Assembly: GCF_003144325.1 (NCBI RefSeq)
Contig: NZ_PENS01000004.1
Coordinates: forward strand, 62,001 to 126,000
Reading direction: 5' to 3'
DNA from: Proteus terrae
Lineage (GTDB): Bacteria > Pseudomonadota > Gammaproteobacteria > Enterobacterales > Enterobacteriaceae
DNA length: 64,000 nucleotides
Below, in pieces: positions 9,190 to 19,198 of this stretch. The position numbers and the translations under genes were made by a program. The notes beneath the pieces are model-generated. The model saw only the letters and a program-made list of their open reading frames with translations, was not told where the DNA came from and made no database searches. Each line of letters opens with the position of its first letter. Within the stretch, counting starts at the first letter, position 1.

Positions 9190-9225
9190 AATAAGGACAA
9201 TATAAATCAATATATTGTCCTTATT
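9190..9225 (-). terminator. dpp operon terminator
   Basis: Fifteen-bp perfect stem AATAAGGACAATATA (9190-9204) / TATATTGTCCTTATT (9211-9225) with loop AATCAA. On the minus strand it runs into TTTTTTC. Confidence 0.92.
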
Positions 9226-9247
9226 TAATGAGATGAGTTTATTTTAT

Positions 9248-10249
9248 TTAAACTATTGCGTTATCTTGCTCCACTGCAAAACAAGCAATAAGCTGACCGT
9301 TATACTCTTTTAATGTTGGCTGTAATTGACTACACGGTCCAAATGCACGGCGACAACGAGCTGCGAAAGCACAACCCGGTGGCGGATTTAATGGGCTTGG
9401 TAATTCTCCTGTTAATTTAATACGCTCTCGTCTTAATTCAGGTGTCAATCTTGGTGTTGCTGATAATAATGCCTGCGTATAAGGATGTTGTGGATTTTCA
9501 AAAATTTGCGCTTTTGTTCCTTTTTCCACACAACGCCCTAAGTACATTACAATAACTTCATCTGCAATATGCTCAACAACCGAAAGATCATGAGAAATAA
9601 ACACATAAGAGAGCCCCATATCTTGTTGCAGATCCATCATTAAATTCAGTACTTGGGCACGAACTGATACATCCAGTGCAGAAACAGGTTCATCTGCTAC
9701 CACAATATCTGGATCAAGCATCAAACCACGCGCAATAGCAATACGCTGACGTTGACCACCAGAAAACATATGTGGGTATCGGCTATAGTGTTCTGTTTTT
9801 AATCCAACTTTAGCCATCATTGATAATACTTTTTCTTTACGCTCAGAGGCATTCAGTGTTGTATTAATTAATAAAGGCTCTTCTAAAATTTGCCCCACTT
9901 TTTTACGCGGATTCAATGATCCATAAGGATTTTGAAACACAATTTGGATCTTCTGGCGACGCAACTTCTCAGCCGATTTATCTTTAATTAACAGATTTTG
10001 ACCACGATAAGAAAGCTCACCGGAAGTAGGGATCTCAATCATTGTTAATAATCGGCCTAATGTGGATTTGCCACATCCCGATTCACCAACAACAGCTAAA
10101 GTTTTACCGCGCTCTAATTCAAAAGAGATACCATCAAGGGCTTTAACTGTTCTCTCTTTTGAAAAAAGCCCACCCTTTACGCTGTAATACTTCGCTAAAT
10201 TAACCGCTTTTAACAAGGGAGTTGATACATTTGGATTAACTTCAGCCAT
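9248..10249 (-). CDS. dppF: dipeptide ABC transporter ATP-binding protein DppF
   Basis: One of the two ATPases driving dipeptide/haem import through DppBC. From the ATG at 10249 (MAEVNPN) it has 333 aa, against 334 in E. coli. GGGAG lies 8 bases before this ATG, better than the in-frame ATG at 10267. Walker A is GESGCGKS, the signature [13 protein letters not shown], Walker B VVADEP. The C-terminal oligopeptide-transporter extension has Cys in [17 protein letters not shown], a region that binds an iron-sulfur cluster in relatives. The start overlaps the end of dppD by 8 bases, so the two are translationally coupled. Confidence 0.96.
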   Translation of the reverse strand: MAEVNPNVSTPLLKAVNLAKYYSVKGGLFSKERTVKALDGISFELERGKTLAVVGESGCGKSTLGRLLTMIEIPTSGELSYRGQNLLIKDKSAEKLRRQKIQIVFQNPYGSLNPRKKVGQILEEPLLINTTLNASERKEKVLSMMAKVGLKTEHYSRYPHMFSGGQRQRIAIARGLMLDPDIVVADEPVSALDVSVRAQVLNLMMDLQQDMGLSYVFISHDLSVVEHIADEVIVMYLGRCVEKGTKAQIFENPQHPYTQALLSATPRLTPELRRERIKLTGELPSPLNPPPGCAFAARCRRAFGPCSQLQPTLKEYNGQLIACFAVEQDNAIV

Positions 10250-11225
10250 GGGTAGGTCTCCCTGCATTATCTAACGGTGTATGACATTTCACACGGTGCA
10301 TTCCTAATTCTTTTAACTCTGGCTCAATCTTATAACATTCATCATGAGCATATGGGCAACGCGGATTGAGTAAGCAACCTGTTGGTCTATCATAACGTCC
10401 CGGTACAACGCCCGGTAGTGATGCTAACCGCGCTTTATTACTCGCAAACTCAGGAAGTGCCCTTAATAATGCTTGAGTGTAAGGATGGCGAGGCGCTTTA
10501 AAAATTTCTGATGCTTTTCCTGACTCTACTACTTGTCCTGCGTACATCACAATAATAGTGTCCGCAGCTTCAGCTACTAATGCGAGATCATGAGTGATCA
10601 ACACTAGTGCCATATTTTCTTGTTTTTGTAAGTCGAGCAAAAGCTCTATGATTTGTGCCTGAATAGTGACATCCAGCGCTGTGGTTGGTTCATCAGCAAT
10701 CAATAATTTAGGGCGACAAGCGATCGCCATTGCGATCATAACACGCTGACTCATTCCCCCTGAAAGCTGGTGTGGATAAACATCTAAGCGAGAAGCTGGA
10801 TCAGGAATTCCCACCAGCGTTAAAAGGTCGATAGCACGTTGTTTGCGTGTTTTACGACTTCCACCCTGATGGACTTTTAACGCTTCCATAATTTGATAGC
10901 CAACCGTAAAGCAAGGATTCAAGCTTGTCATTGGATCTTGGAAAATCATCGCAACATCGGCACCGACTAAATTGCGTCGCTCTGATTCAGAGATTTTCAT
11001 AAGATCTCTACCATCAAAAAAGAGCTCTTGTGCGCTCACTCGCCCCGGAAAATCAATAAGCCCCATAATCGCCAACGAGCTAACGGATTTACCCGAACCA
11101 GACTCCCCTACAATGCCGACTACTTGCCCTTCTTCAACCTGATAGCTAATTCGGTCTACCGCTTTAAACGGAGTATCTTCATCACCAAAGTGAACAGATA
11201 GTTGATTAATATTTAGTAATGCCAT
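10242..11225 (-). CDS. dppD: dipeptide ABC transporter ATP-binding protein DppD
   Basis: Second ATPase of the Dpp importer; 327 aa, the same as E. coli DppD. Walker A GESGSGKS, signature [16 protein letters not shown], Walker B LLIADEP. The C-terminal Cys cluster ([15 protein letters not shown]) is the oligopeptide/dipeptide-ATPase extension. CGGAG stands before the ATG. It follows dppC by 12 bases and overlaps dppF. Confidence 0.96.
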   Translation of the reverse strand: MALLNINQLSVHFGDEDTPFKAVDRISYQVEEGQVVGIVGESGSGKSVSSLAIMGLIDFPGRVSAQELFFDGRDLMKISESERRNLVGADVAMIFQDPMTSLNPCFTVGYQIMEALKVHQGGSRKTRKQRAIDLLTLVGIPDPASRLDVYPHQLSGGMSQRVMIAMAIACRPKLLIADEPTTALDVTIQAQIIELLLDLQKQENMALVLITHDLALVAEAADTIIVMYAGQVVESGKASEIFKAPRHPYTQALLRALPEFASNKARLASLPGVVPGRYDRPTGCLLNPRCPYAHDECYKIEPELKELGMHRVKCHTPLDNAGRPTHG

Positions 11226-11237
11226 GTTCTTACTCCG

Positions 11238-12140
11238 TTACTGCTTTAATTTCGGATCAAGCGCATCTCGTAAACCATCACCCATTAAATTAAAGGCTAA
11301 TACGGTAAACAAAATCGCCAGACCAGGAAACGTCACAACCCACCATGCACTTTGTGTAAACTGCAACACATCAGATAACATGGTTCCCCATTCAGGGGTT
11401 GGTGGTTGTGCGCCCATACCTAAAAAGCCCAATGCCGCCATATCTAAGATTGCATTAGAAAAACCTAAAGAGGCTTGAACAATTAAAGGTGCAAGGCAGT
11501 TAGGTAATATATTGATAAACATCTGACGCATTGAACCCGCGCCTGCAACACGAGAGGCAATCACATAATCACGGTTAACTTCAATTAAAACAGCGGCACG
11601 AGTCAGTCGAACATAATGCGGTAAGGCAACAAAAGTTAATGCGATAGAAGCATTAACAATAGAGGGACCAAAAATAGCGACCAACACTAGCGCCAATAAT
11701 AAACTAGGTAATGCCAGCATGATATCAACAACACGCATAATGCCGATATCCACAAGGCCACCAAAATAACCCGCTGCTAACCCTAGAATAATTCCTAAGA
11801 TAAGTGACAGAACGACAACAATACAGCCCACCAATAATGAAAGGCGAGCACCAAACATTAAGCGCGAAAGAATATCGCGACCAACATCATCTGTACCTAG
11901 AATAAATTGCCAGCTTCCACCTTCTTGCCAAACAGGAGGTACCAATAAGAAATCACGGAATTGCTCATTAGGGGCATGAGGTGCAAGAAAACCTGCAAAT
12001 GATGCAATAAGCAACATAATTACAATATAGATTAACCCAACAACGGCACCTTTATTTTGTTTAAAATAATGCCAGAATTCTTGGAAGGGCGTCATGGGAG
12101 CCGGTGCACTGATGACCGGTGTTACTTTATTTTCAGTCAT
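11238..12140 (-). CDS. dppC: dipeptide ABC transporter permease DppC
   Basis: Inner-membrane permease, 300 aa as in E. coli. Six predicted membrane segments; the first, about 35-55, is separated from the rest by a periplasmic loop with HAPNEQFRDF. The ABC-coupling loop shows the family pattern around VAGAGSMRQMFINILPN. AAGGAATGC precedes the ATG. It lies 11 bases after dppB in the same operon and pairs with DppB to form the channel. Confidence 0.96.
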   Translation of the reverse strand: MTENKVTPVISAPAPMTPFQEFWHYFKQNKGAVVGLIYIVIMLLIASFAGFLAPHAPNEQFRDFLLVPPVWQEGGSWQFILGTDDVGRDILSRLMFGARLSLLVGCIVVVLSLILGIILGLAAGYFGGLVDIGIMRVVDIMLALPSLLLALVLVAIFGPSIVNASIALTFVALPHYVRLTRAAVLIEVNRDYVIASRVAGAGSMRQMFINILPNCLAPLIVQASLGFSNAILDMAALGFLGMGAQPPTPEWGTMLSDVLQFTQSAWWVVTFPGLAILFTVLAFNLMGDGLRDALDPKLKQ

Positions 12141-12151
12141 TTATGCATTCC

Positions 12152-13171
12152 TTATTTTTTATGGCGAATACGAGGATTCACAATGCCATAAAGAACATCA
12201 ACCAACAGATTGACGAAGATAATCATCGTTGCAATTAAAAGTACACCACCTTGAACAACGGGGTAGTCACGCCGCTGTAGAGCATCAATCAACCAGCGTC
12301 CTAATCCCGGCCATGAGAAAATGGTTTCTGTTAAGATTGCACCTGCCAGCATTGTCCCGACTTGTAGACCAATAACGGTGACAACAGGCAACATCGCATT
12401 ACGTAATGCGTGAATAAGAATGACGCGAGCACGGCTTAAGCCTTTTGCTCTTGCAGTACGAATATAATCTTCGCCTAATACTTCAAGCATCGAAGAGCGT
12501 GTCATACGGACGATAACTGCTAAAGGAATGGTTCCTAATACAATGGCAGGTAAAATGATGTGATGAACGGCATCTAAGAAATCCCCTTCCTCACCCCAAA
12601 TAAAGGTATCAATCAGCATAAATCCAGTAAGTGGATTACTGTCATCTAAAAAGACACTATCCGCGAGGCGTCCAGAGACAGGTGTTAGGTCTAATTTCAC
12701 AGACACTAACATGATTAACATGATCCCCCACCAGAAGATTGGCATGGAGTAACCTGCCAATGACACACTAATCGCAGTATGATCAAAGATAGATCCACGT
12801 TTTACCGCTGCCAAAACACCAACGGGGATCCCAACTGAAACCGCAAAAATCATGGCACACACGCCAAGTTCTAAAGTGGCTTTAAAGCGAGGTAAAAATT
12901 CATCCCATACAGGAATGCGACTTTTTAATGAGATACCCAAATCACCATGGAGAATGCCATTTAGGTAATTGATATATTGTTGCCATAAAGGCTTATCCAG
13001 CCCCAACTCTGCCATTAAATAAGCATGACGCTCTGGAGAAAGTCCACGTTCACCCGCCATAATCATTACCGGATCACCGGGAATAAGATGGACGAAAATA
13101 AACGTCAATAATGTAATTCCGATAAACGTAGGGATCACAAGTCCCAAACGTTGAAGGATAAATTGCAGCAT
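12152..13171 (-). CDS. dppB: dipeptide ABC transporter permease DppB
   Basis: Inner-membrane permease, 339 aa as in E. coli. The N-terminus MLQFILQRLGLVIPTF and the first-loop GDPVMIMAGERG are typical of DppB/OppB. The coupling loop reads RTARAKGLSRARVILIHALRN (about residues 238-258). It is separated from dppA by 165 bases that contain a stable hairpin, so it is probably made in lower amount than the binding protein. Confidence 0.96.
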   Translation of the reverse strand: MLQFILQRLGLVIPTFIGITLLTFIFVHLIPGDPVMIMAGERGLSPERHAYLMAELGLDKPLWQQYINYLNGILHGDLGISLKSRIPVWDEFLPRFKATLELGVCAMIFAVSVGIPVGVLAAVKRGSIFDHTAISVSLAGYSMPIFWWGIMLIMLVSVKLDLTPVSGRLADSVFLDDSNPLTGFMLIDTFIWGEEGDFLDAVHHIILPAIVLGTIPLAVIVRMTRSSMLEVLGEDYIRTARAKGLSRARVILIHALRNAMLPVVTVIGLQVGTMLAGAILTETIFSWPGLGRWLIDALQRRDYPVVQGGVLLIATMIIFVNLLVDVLYGIVNPRIRHKK

Positions 13172-13276
13172 ATCCTAATTCTCTTTTCAAACATCAGCTA
13201 AAAGATAGCGCTGATAAATCAGGGGAAAGCCCCCTGCGCCCACAGTGTACTGAATGTATTCGTTATTATTGAATAG

Positions 13277-13303
13277 CGGTGCCTTTCACAAAGAAAGACA
13301 CCG
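13277..13303 (-). promoter_or_regulatory. intercistronic hairpin between dppA and dppB
   Basis: On the minus-strand RNA an 11-bp stem (CGGTGTCTTTC / GAAAGGCACCG, one U-G pair) with a five-base loop lies 33 bases after dppA's stop. It lacks a T run, so it more likely protects the dppA 3' end or partly attenuates than fully terminates. Confidence 0.6.
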
Positions 13304-13336
13304 TATTTAAGGCAATCCAACGATTAGGTATTGCTA

Positions 13337-14947
13337 TTATTTAAGAGAGACATTCTCGAAGTGATGTTTGCCTAACGGATCAACCACGTAGTTTTCTACT
13401 TTTTTACTCACTGGTTCATAAACGGTCGAGTGAGCAATAATCAGTGCAGGTGCTTGATCATGCATAACAACTTGAGCTTGTTTGTAAAGTTCAACACGCT
13501 TGTCGTGATCGGCGGCGACTCGAGCAGGTTGGATCAGATCTTCAAATGGCTTATAGCACCATTTTGAATAGTTCGATCCTTGCTCTTTTGCCGCACAACT
13601 AAATAGCGTAGCGAAGAAGTTATCTGGATCCCCATTATCCCCCGTCCAACCCATCATCACGGCTTGGTGTTCACCGGATTTAGCACGTTTGAGATATTCG
13701 CCCCACTCGTAACTTACAATCTTGGTTTTAACGCCAATTTTTTCCCAATCCGCTTGTACCATTTCAGCCATACGGCGGGCATTCGGATTGTAAGGGCGCT
13801 GTACTGGCATTGCCCATAAATCGATAGTAAAGCCATCTGCAAGACCCGCTTCTTTTAGCAGTGCTTTGGCTTTTTCCGGGTTATATTCGTAATCAACGAT
13901 ATCGTCGTTATAACCCCACATTGTAGGAGGGATGAGGTTTTTCGCTTTCTGACCTGCGCCTTGATAAACAGCTTCAATAATAGCGTCTTTATTCACCGCC
14001 ATACTTAATGCTTGGCGAACCTTTTGGTTATCCAGTGGTTTTTTCTCAACATTAAAAGAGATATAACCAACATTTAAGCCTGGTTGCTCTAATAGGTTGA
14101 TATCGCTATTTTGTTTCATCTTCGCAATATCAGCAGGATTTGGGAAAGGCATTGCCTGACACTCACCTTTTTGCAGTTTTGCATATCGTACAGAGGCATC
14201 AGGTGTAATGGAGAAGACTAAACGGTCAATATCTGGTTTTTTATCCCAATATTGGTCATTAGCTTTATAAAGAATACGAGAATCTTTTTGATATTGTTGT
14301 AATTGGAAAGGCCCTGTACCAATAGGATCTAAGTCCACTTTTTCAGGCGTACCTGCTTTCATCATATTATCTGCATATTCAGCAGATAATATAGAAGCAA
14401 AGTCCATTGCCATATCAGCAATAAAAGGGGCTTCTGAACGAGTTAAAACAAAACGAACGGTATGATCATCAACCTTCTCGATTTTCTCGATCATGTTGTT
14501 CATATCCATTCCTGAGAAGTATTCATAACTTCCGCCAGACACTTTATGGTAAGGATGTTTTGGATCCATTTGACGCATAAACGTATACATCACGTCATCC
14601 GCATTAAATTCACGTGTTGGCTTAAAGGTTTTACTACTATGCCAATTTACGCCTTTACGCAAATGGAAGGTATACACTTTGCCATCATCGCTCACATCCC
14701 AGCTTTCAGCTAAGCCTGGAATGATTTCTGTTGTACCCAGTTTAAATTCAACTAAACGGTCATAGATAGGTACTGAACTTGCGTCATAGGTTGTTCCAGA
14801 GGTAAATAACTGAGGGTTAAATCCTTCAGGTGAGCCTTCAGAGCAATACACCAATGTTTTTGCCTGCACACCAGCAGAAACAGCTAATGCGAGCAATCCA
14901 ATTGTTGCGGTCAAAATTCCTGTCTGTTTTTTGGAGCTTTTCATCAT
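13337..14947 (-). CDS. dppA: periplasmic dipeptide-binding protein DppA
   Basis: Binds di- and tripeptides (and haem in relatives) in the periplasm and delivers them to DppBCDF; also a chemotaxis ligand carrier in E. coli. 536 aa against 535. The signal peptide ends ...SAGVQA before [19 protein letters not shown], the conserved mature start. Long stretches such as [12 protein letters not shown] and [10 protein letters not shown] are shared with E. coli DppA. Two adjacent ATGs (14947, 14944) follow GGAGA; the second has the better spacing. First gene of dppABCDF; the leader carries a likely GcvB-binding element. Confidence 0.97.
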   Translation of the reverse strand: MMKSSKKQTGILTATIGLLALAVSAGVQAKTLVYCSEGSPEGFNPQLFTSGTTYDASSVPIYDRLVEFKLGTTEIIPGLAESWDVSDDGKVYTFHLRKGVNWHSSKTFKPTREFNADDVMYTFMRQMDPKHPYHKVSGGSYEYFSGMDMNNMIEKIEKVDDHTVRFVLTRSEAPFIADMAMDFASILSAEYADNMMKAGTPEKVDLDPIGTGPFQLQQYQKDSRILYKANDQYWDKKPDIDRLVFSITPDASVRYAKLQKGECQAMPFPNPADIAKMKQNSDINLLEQPGLNVGYISFNVEKKPLDNQKVRQALSMAVNKDAIIEAVYQGAGQKAKNLIPPTMWGYNDDIVDYEYNPEKAKALLKEAGLADGFTIDLWAMPVQRPYNPNARRMAEMVQADWEKIGVKTKIVSYEWGEYLKRAKSGEHQAVMMGWTGDNGDPDNFFATLFSCAAKEQGSNYSKWCYKPFEDLIQPARVAADHDKRVELYKQAQVVMHDQAPALIIAHSTVYEPVSKKVENYVVDPLGKHHFENVSLK

Positions 14948-14959
14948 TACTCTCCGAAA

Positions 14960-14980
14960 TTGTTCTGTTGTGTTTTGGTT
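14960..14980 (-). promoter_or_regulatory. CA-rich element in the dppA leader, likely GcvB sRNA target
   Basis: The mRNA reads AACCAAAACACAACAGAACA just upstream of the GGAGA ribosome site. CA-rich runs at this position in dppA and oppA are bound by the GU-rich region of GcvB in E. coli and Salmonella. No gcvB gene is in this window, so pairing is inferred. Confidence 0.55.
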
Positions 14981-15775
14981 TCCTGTTTAAAAACGGAATA
15001 CCTTTTTATTTTGTCATTGTTCAATTAACCAACTGTACTCCCTTACGTCAATAAGGTGTTGGAAGGTAAAAAGAACAAGTTATAAACACAAATGAAACGA
15101 ATATCGAACAAACTCAGAATAAAAAAATAAGTCTGCGACTAATATCTAGTCAATAAAACCACACATTAAGAAATCCTTAAGTGAAATGACTATTTTAAAA
15201 AAAGCCATAATTTGTGATTAACCGCTTAAATATTGAACGAATATTTTGAAATGAAACAAAGAACTTGGTGCTTTATTCTGTTATGGAAGAAAAACAATCA
15301 CCTTGCTAGAGGATCCTGATTTTAGTTTTAATCAAGCAAATAGAGTGAAAAGTATCAATTTTTAGCTCTTAGCAAATCACTTAACTAGATAAGACCATGA
15401 AATTCAGTCTGTTATTAATGATTTTAATTCTTTCATAGTGAAAAATTTATATTATTTAAGCATTATCAGAAGTTCTATCGTCCATAAAAGTGACGTTGGA
15501 AGAAAATTTACAGACTTTTTTAGATTGTTTATTAAAAAATTTCTAAAATAATTTAATGCCTAAACGACTTTATAGGCCAGCTAAGCCCTCTGCATTTTCA
15601 GCTAATATTTATCTTGATTTGGAAAATATTTCCACGGTTCTCTGTTTCTGAGTTGTATGGAAGTTTGGAATGTAGGGAGAGAGATGAGATAAAAAGAAGA
15701 TGAGCGAGAGAAAACACCTTTTATGGTGAAATCAAAAATAAGAGTGAGGTATTTTTGGTAAGGCTAAAACGACAA
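14981..15775. other. long gene-free region between dppA and tRNA-Pro
   Basis: About 800 AT-rich bases with stops in all frames. It must contain the dppA promoter, but I could not pick one hexamer pair with confidence. No tRNA, repeat or protein remnant was recognised. Confidence 0.5.
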
Positions 15776-15798
15776 AACCCCGCTTTAAAAACGGGGTT
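15776..15798 (-). terminator. tRNA-Pro terminator
   Basis: Stem AACCCCG (15776-15782) / CGGGGTT (15792-15798), 9-base loop. On the minus strand it is followed by TTG after the closing TT of the stem, giving a short T run. It lies directly after the tRNA 3' end. Confidence 0.8.
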
Positions 15799-15805
15799 CT
15801 TAATA

Positions 15806-15882
15806 TGGTCGGCGAGAGAGGATTCGAACCTCCGACCCACTGGTCCCAAACCAGTTGCGCTACCAGGCTGCGCTACTCGCCG
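15806..15882 (-). tRNA. tRNA-Pro (anticodon UGG)
   Basis: 77 bases including an encoded CCA end (TGG at 15806-15808 on the plus strand). The acceptor stem is CGGCGAG / CTCGCCG, the anticodon stem ACTGG / CCAGT with loop TTTGGGA (anticodon TGG), and the T arm GGAGGTTCGAATCCT. It closely matches E. coli proM as I remember it. A consensus promoter and a terminator frame it as a single-gene transcript. In E. coli another proline tRNA (proK, CGG) lies beside dppA. Confidence 0.97.
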
Positions 15883-15894
15883 AAAACGAGGTGC

Positions 15895-15923
15895 ATCTTA
15901 CTGCCAGAAACCCACTCCGTCAA
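15895..15923 (-). promoter_or_regulatory. tRNA-Pro promoter
   Basis: On the minus strand TTGACG (15918-15923), a 17-base spacer, then TAAGAT (15895-15900). The bases after the -10 are GCACC, a GC-rich discriminator typical of stable-RNA promoters under stringent control. The expected start is near 15888, a few bases before the tRNA. Confidence 0.8.
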
Positions 15924-16180
15924 TACTTTTTTAGTATCTCCTGACTATTCGTATGGTTTTCAACCAAAACGGTTGATTTTTAACTTTTTTATCATAAAAA
16001 GAGATGAATTTTAGCGTTATTGTAACACGCTTACCTGTCTATCTTCGTTTTACTATGGCTTTCTTTACGTTATCCATAAAACATGAAAAAAAATCACAAA
16101 TTTATTCTCAATTATTATCGTCTAATTAGTATACTTTTTATATAATTCCCTTATGTCAAATAAGGTAGGTAGTTTAGAGA

Positions 16181-16486
16181 ATGAAACAATGTTGGTGGGG
16201 TGTCGCATTACTTTTATTGTCAACCACACTTCCAGCTCAAGCATCTACAGCTCATGCTTGCCGAGTGTACTTTAAAGAAGCGGATAGATTTATTCAGTAC
16301 ATTTCTCAAAGAGAAGATCTAAAACATAATATGCCGGAGATTAAAGCTAACTTCGAGCAAAGCAAAAAACAGATAATGACAGCGCCTCTGGCAGAACAAA
16401 AAGTAATATGTGATAAGGAAATGCAGGAGCTTAATAGTTTGAACAAAATGTTTGGACCTAAAGAAGAAACGGTACTAAATAAATAA
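16181..16486 (+). CDS. small periplasmic protein, DUF5339-like
   Basis: 101 aa with a signal peptide (WWGVALLLLSTTLPAQA) cleaved near residue 21. The mature protein is helical and charged, with two cysteines (Cys27 in HACRVYF, Cys77 in KVICDKE) placed to form a disulfide. The pattern resembles DUF5339 proteins of enterobacteria; I rely on memory of the family. Start ATG at 16181 follows a weak purine-rich site. It converges with the lipoprotein gene at 16549. No function can be given. Confidence 0.7.
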   Translation: MKQCWWGVALLLLSTTLPAQASTAHACRVYFKEADRFIQYISQREDLKHNMPEIKANFEQSKKQIMTAPLAEQKVICDKEMQELNSLNKMFGPKEETVLNK

Positions 16487-16548
16487 TCAAGTAAACAGAT
16501 AATGACTAAATATAATTACTTATTCATTATTTAGTCATTAATTTGATA

Positions 16549-16884
16549 TTAATTCTTATTTTCATGATTATTATTCGTAGTTGTACTTTCCAATCTTTTT
16601 ATGCGTTCTTTAGGGGAATTATCACTTTTATCATCACCCTGAGTATAATAATCGTAAGGTAATAATAAAGTATCTAATACAGCACTAAAAGGGAGATCGA
16701 GAATAACCAATGGTTTCATTGCCCATCCAGTTTCATCATCTTTTAGCATTGTCATGTTATTTTTTGTCCCTGAATAAAGTTCTTTATTCGGGCCTGCATG
16801 GGTCATAACACTTGAGCAGCCTGTCAGTAATGTCGTCAAAAATGTGACTAATGTTAAATTTTTACTTGTCGTTCTAAATATCAT
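16549..16884 (-). CDS. yidQ: YceK/YidQ-family lipoprotein
   Basis: 111 aa. The lipobox LLTGC puts the lipidated cysteine at residue 23, and Ser follows it, so outer-membrane sorting is expected. The family core YSGTKNNMTML...PFSAVLDTLLLPYDYY matches YceK/YidQ (DUF1375). The C-terminal Asn/Thr-rich tail is variable. In E. coli yidQ is followed by ibpA, ibpB and then yidE; here yidE comes directly after a 390-base gap. Function unknown. Confidence 0.85.
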   Translation of the reverse strand: MIFRTTSKNLTLVTFLTTLLTGCSSVMTHAGPNKELYSGTKNNMTMLKDDETGWAMKPLVILDLPFSAVLDTLLLPYDYYTQGDDKSDNSPKERIKRLESTTTNNNHENKN

Positions 16885-17274
16885 AGGGCACCTATAAAAC
16901 GAGATCCGTAGTCAACGCTTTTTATCATATAGTTAAACCTGTTTTCTCTTACAGGACAAGAGAAAGATGATATAAAAAAGCTTAATTTTTTAGTTATTAA
17001 ATAAATAAGTCTAGCGTGAGAATGTTTCACTTTATCTAATTAAAAAAAACATAATAATATTATTAATTATTATGTTTCGATGATATTAAAATTCAACCTT
17101 CATTATTTTAAATAAACACTTTAACTCTATATTTATCTTTCTTGTTTTTTTGATCTCTATATATGTTGAATCTGTGCGATAAGACACAGCGACTTTCATG
17201 ATTCTTTGCCAAAATAGGTTTATCGTTTTAGCTCAAATTTTCTCATTTTTATTTTTGGGTACAGGATCTTTTTT
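16885..17274. other. intergenic region where ibpAB lies in E. coli
   Basis: 390 AT-rich bases between divergent yidQ and yidE. A hairpin AAACATAATAAT / ATTATTATGTTT lies about 17049-17077. No small heat-shock protein remnant is recognisable. Confidence 0.5.
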
Positions 17275-18933
17275 ATGAGTGATATTGCATTAACAATGGT
17301 GATGTTGTCATTAGCAGGCGCTCTAGGTCTTTGGATTGGCAATATCAAAATCTATCGAGTCAGCCTAGGAATAGGTGGCGTTCTTTTTGGTGGAATTATT
17401 ATTGGTCATTTTGCTCAACACTATAATTTTTCACTTAATGCACAAACTCTTCATTTTATTCAAGAATTTGGACTTATTCTTTTCGTTTATACCATTGGTA
17501 TCCAAGTCGGCCCAGGTTTTTTCTCCTCATTGCGTGTTTCAGGCTTAAAACTAAACGCCTTCGCCATCTTAATTATTCTTCTGGGCTCAGTCATAACCGC
17601 TTCTATTTATCGCCTATTTGACGTTCCTTTACCTATTATTTTGGGTATTTTTTCTGGTGCTGTCACCAACACCCCTTCTTTAGGTGCTGGGCAACAAATA
17701 CTAACAGATCTGCATGTTGATCCGGCTTCGGTGGGGCAAATGGGGATGGGCTATGCCATGGCCTATCCTATGGGTATCTGTGGCATTCTGCTAGTAATGT
17801 GGCTTATTCGTGTGTTCTTTAAAATCAACATTGATGAAGAAGCAAAAGCCTTTAGTAACCAACAACACAGTACTAAAGATGCCCTACATACCATTAATAT
17901 TGCGATTAAAAACCCCAATTTAGATGGCTTATTAATGCAAGATATTCCTCTGCTCAATGAAGATGCCATCGTCTGCTCCCGCTTAAAGCGTGGAGATAAC
18001 ATTATGGTACCTATGCCTTCAACGATTATTCAGTTGGGAGATTTACTGCATATTGTAGGTTCAAAAGAAGATCTCAATAAAGTACGTCTAGTACTTGGTG
18101 AGGAGGTCGATGCTTCACTTTCAACATCAACAAATTTACTTCAATCAGTACGAGTCGTCGTAACGAATGATTCCGTGCTCAGTAAACGTTTAAAAGATCT
18201 GGATCTTAAAAGAAAATACGATGTTGTAGTGACTCGCTTGAACCGCGCGGGTATCGAACTTATTCCGAGCAATAATAGTATGTTGCAATTCGGGGATATT
18301 CTTAATGTTGTTGGACGCCCTGAGTCTATTGAAGCCATTACAGTCCTGTTAGGTAACGCCCGTCAGAAATTAGAACAAGTTCAGATGCTTCCTGTCTTTA
18401 TTGGTATCGGCTTAGGGGTTTTACTTGGCTCTATTCCTATTTTTATTCCCGGTATTCCTGTGGCTCTTAAATTAGGTTTGGCTGGTGGTCCTCTTGTTGT
18501 TGCCTTAATTTTAGGACGTATTGGTACATTTGGTAAGCTCTATTGGTTTATGCCTCCAAGTGCAAACTTGGCATTGCGAGAGTTAGGAATTGTCATGTTT
18601 CTTGCTGTGGTAGGATTAAACTCTGGCGGTGAATTTGTCGAAACCTTAATTTATGGTCAAGGCTTGAGTTGGATTGGTTATGGTATTTTGATTACATTAT
18701 TACCGTTATTGATTGTCGGTGTGATTGCCAGAGTCTTCTTTAAGCTTAATTATTTAAGCCTCTGCGGAATGTTGGCAGGTTCAATGACCGATCCCCCTGC
18801 ATTAGCCTTCGCAAACTCAATTCATAGCTCAAGTGGAGCTGCTGCGCTTTCCTATGCCACAGTTTACCCTTTAGCAATGTTTTTACGCATCATAACACCA
18901 CAATTAATGGCGCTTATTATATGGACTTTGTAG
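17275..18933 (+). CDS. yidE: YidE, AspT/YidE/YbjL-family putative antiporter
   Basis: 552 aa against 553 in E. coli. Two blocks of about five membrane helices (residues 1-160 and about 370-550) flank a cytoplasmic centre with two TrkA-C (RCK_C) domains, about 200-275 and 285-360; RCK_C domains bind ligands and gate transporters. Family repeats [12 protein letters not shown] and [12 protein letters not shown] are both present. The best-known member, AspT, exchanges aspartate and alanine; YidE's substrate is not established. AGGAT precedes the ATG. Confidence 0.93.
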   Translation: MSDIALTMVMLSLAGALGLWIGNIKIYRVSLGIGGVLFGGIIIGHFAQHYNFSLNAQTLHFIQEFGLILFVYTIGIQVGPGFFSSLRVSGLKLNAFAILIILLGSVITASIYRLFDVPLPIILGIFSGAVTNTPSLGAGQQILTDLHVDPASVGQMGMGYAMAYPMGICGILLVMWLIRVFFKINIDEEAKAFSNQQHSTKDALHTINIAIKNPNLDGLLMQDIPLLNEDAIVCSRLKRGDNIMVPMPSTIIQLGDLLHIVGSKEDLNKVRLVLGEEVDASLSTSTNLLQSVRVVVTNDSVLSKRLKDLDLKRKYDVVVTRLNRAGIELIPSNNSMLQFGDILNVVGRPESIEAITVLLGNARQKLEQVQMLPVFIGIGLGVLLGSIPIFIPGIPVALKLGLAGGPLVVALILGRIGTFGKLYWFMPPSANLALRELGIVMFLAVVGLNSGGEFVETLIYGQGLSWIGYGILITLLPLLIVGVIARVFFKLNYLSLCGMLAGSMTDPPALAFANSIHSSSGAAALSYATVYPLAMFLRIITPQLMALIIWTL

Positions 18934-19166
18934 TAAAAATAATAAATATATTAAATAGTTGAACCAAATTTGTTATCAAAATCCACATTTGGCTTAGCAG
19001 AGGGATAATTAAGGCAATGAATGGCTCTTATTTAAGCCATAGATTTTATAAATGTCTGTTTTAATAGTTCTCGTGCTAAGAAATTTAGATTGAGACGGAT
19101 TGCTAAATTTTTAGTAATCAATTTCTTTCCGTCAAACTTATGCTCAAAAGTCCTCGTTATTGTCTT
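18934..19166 (+). other. structured 3' region of yidE / possible sRNA locus
   Basis: No gene. Two small hairpins are seen (CCAAATTTG...CATTTGG near 18963-18991; ATGGCT...AGCCAT near 19020-19038), then a weak promoter-like pair TTGAGA (19090-19095) and AGTAAT (19113-19118) with a 17-base spacer, then a strong terminator. Confidence 0.4.
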
Positions 19167-19197
19167 TGCCCCTTCTTCTCGCTGAAGGGGCATTTTT
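19167..19197 (+). terminator. plus-strand terminator between yidE and avtA
   Basis: Nine-bp stem TGCCCCTTC (19167-19175) / GAAGGGGCA (19184-19192), 8-base loop, then TTTTT. It ends either yidE's long 3' region or a short separate RNA. Confidence 0.85.
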
Positions 19198-19198
19198 A

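Noticed and set aside
15805-16014. 69-aa plus-strand frame over the tRNA gene
   Set aside because: It reads across the antisense of tRNA-Pro; no ribosome site and no protein-like conservation is expected.
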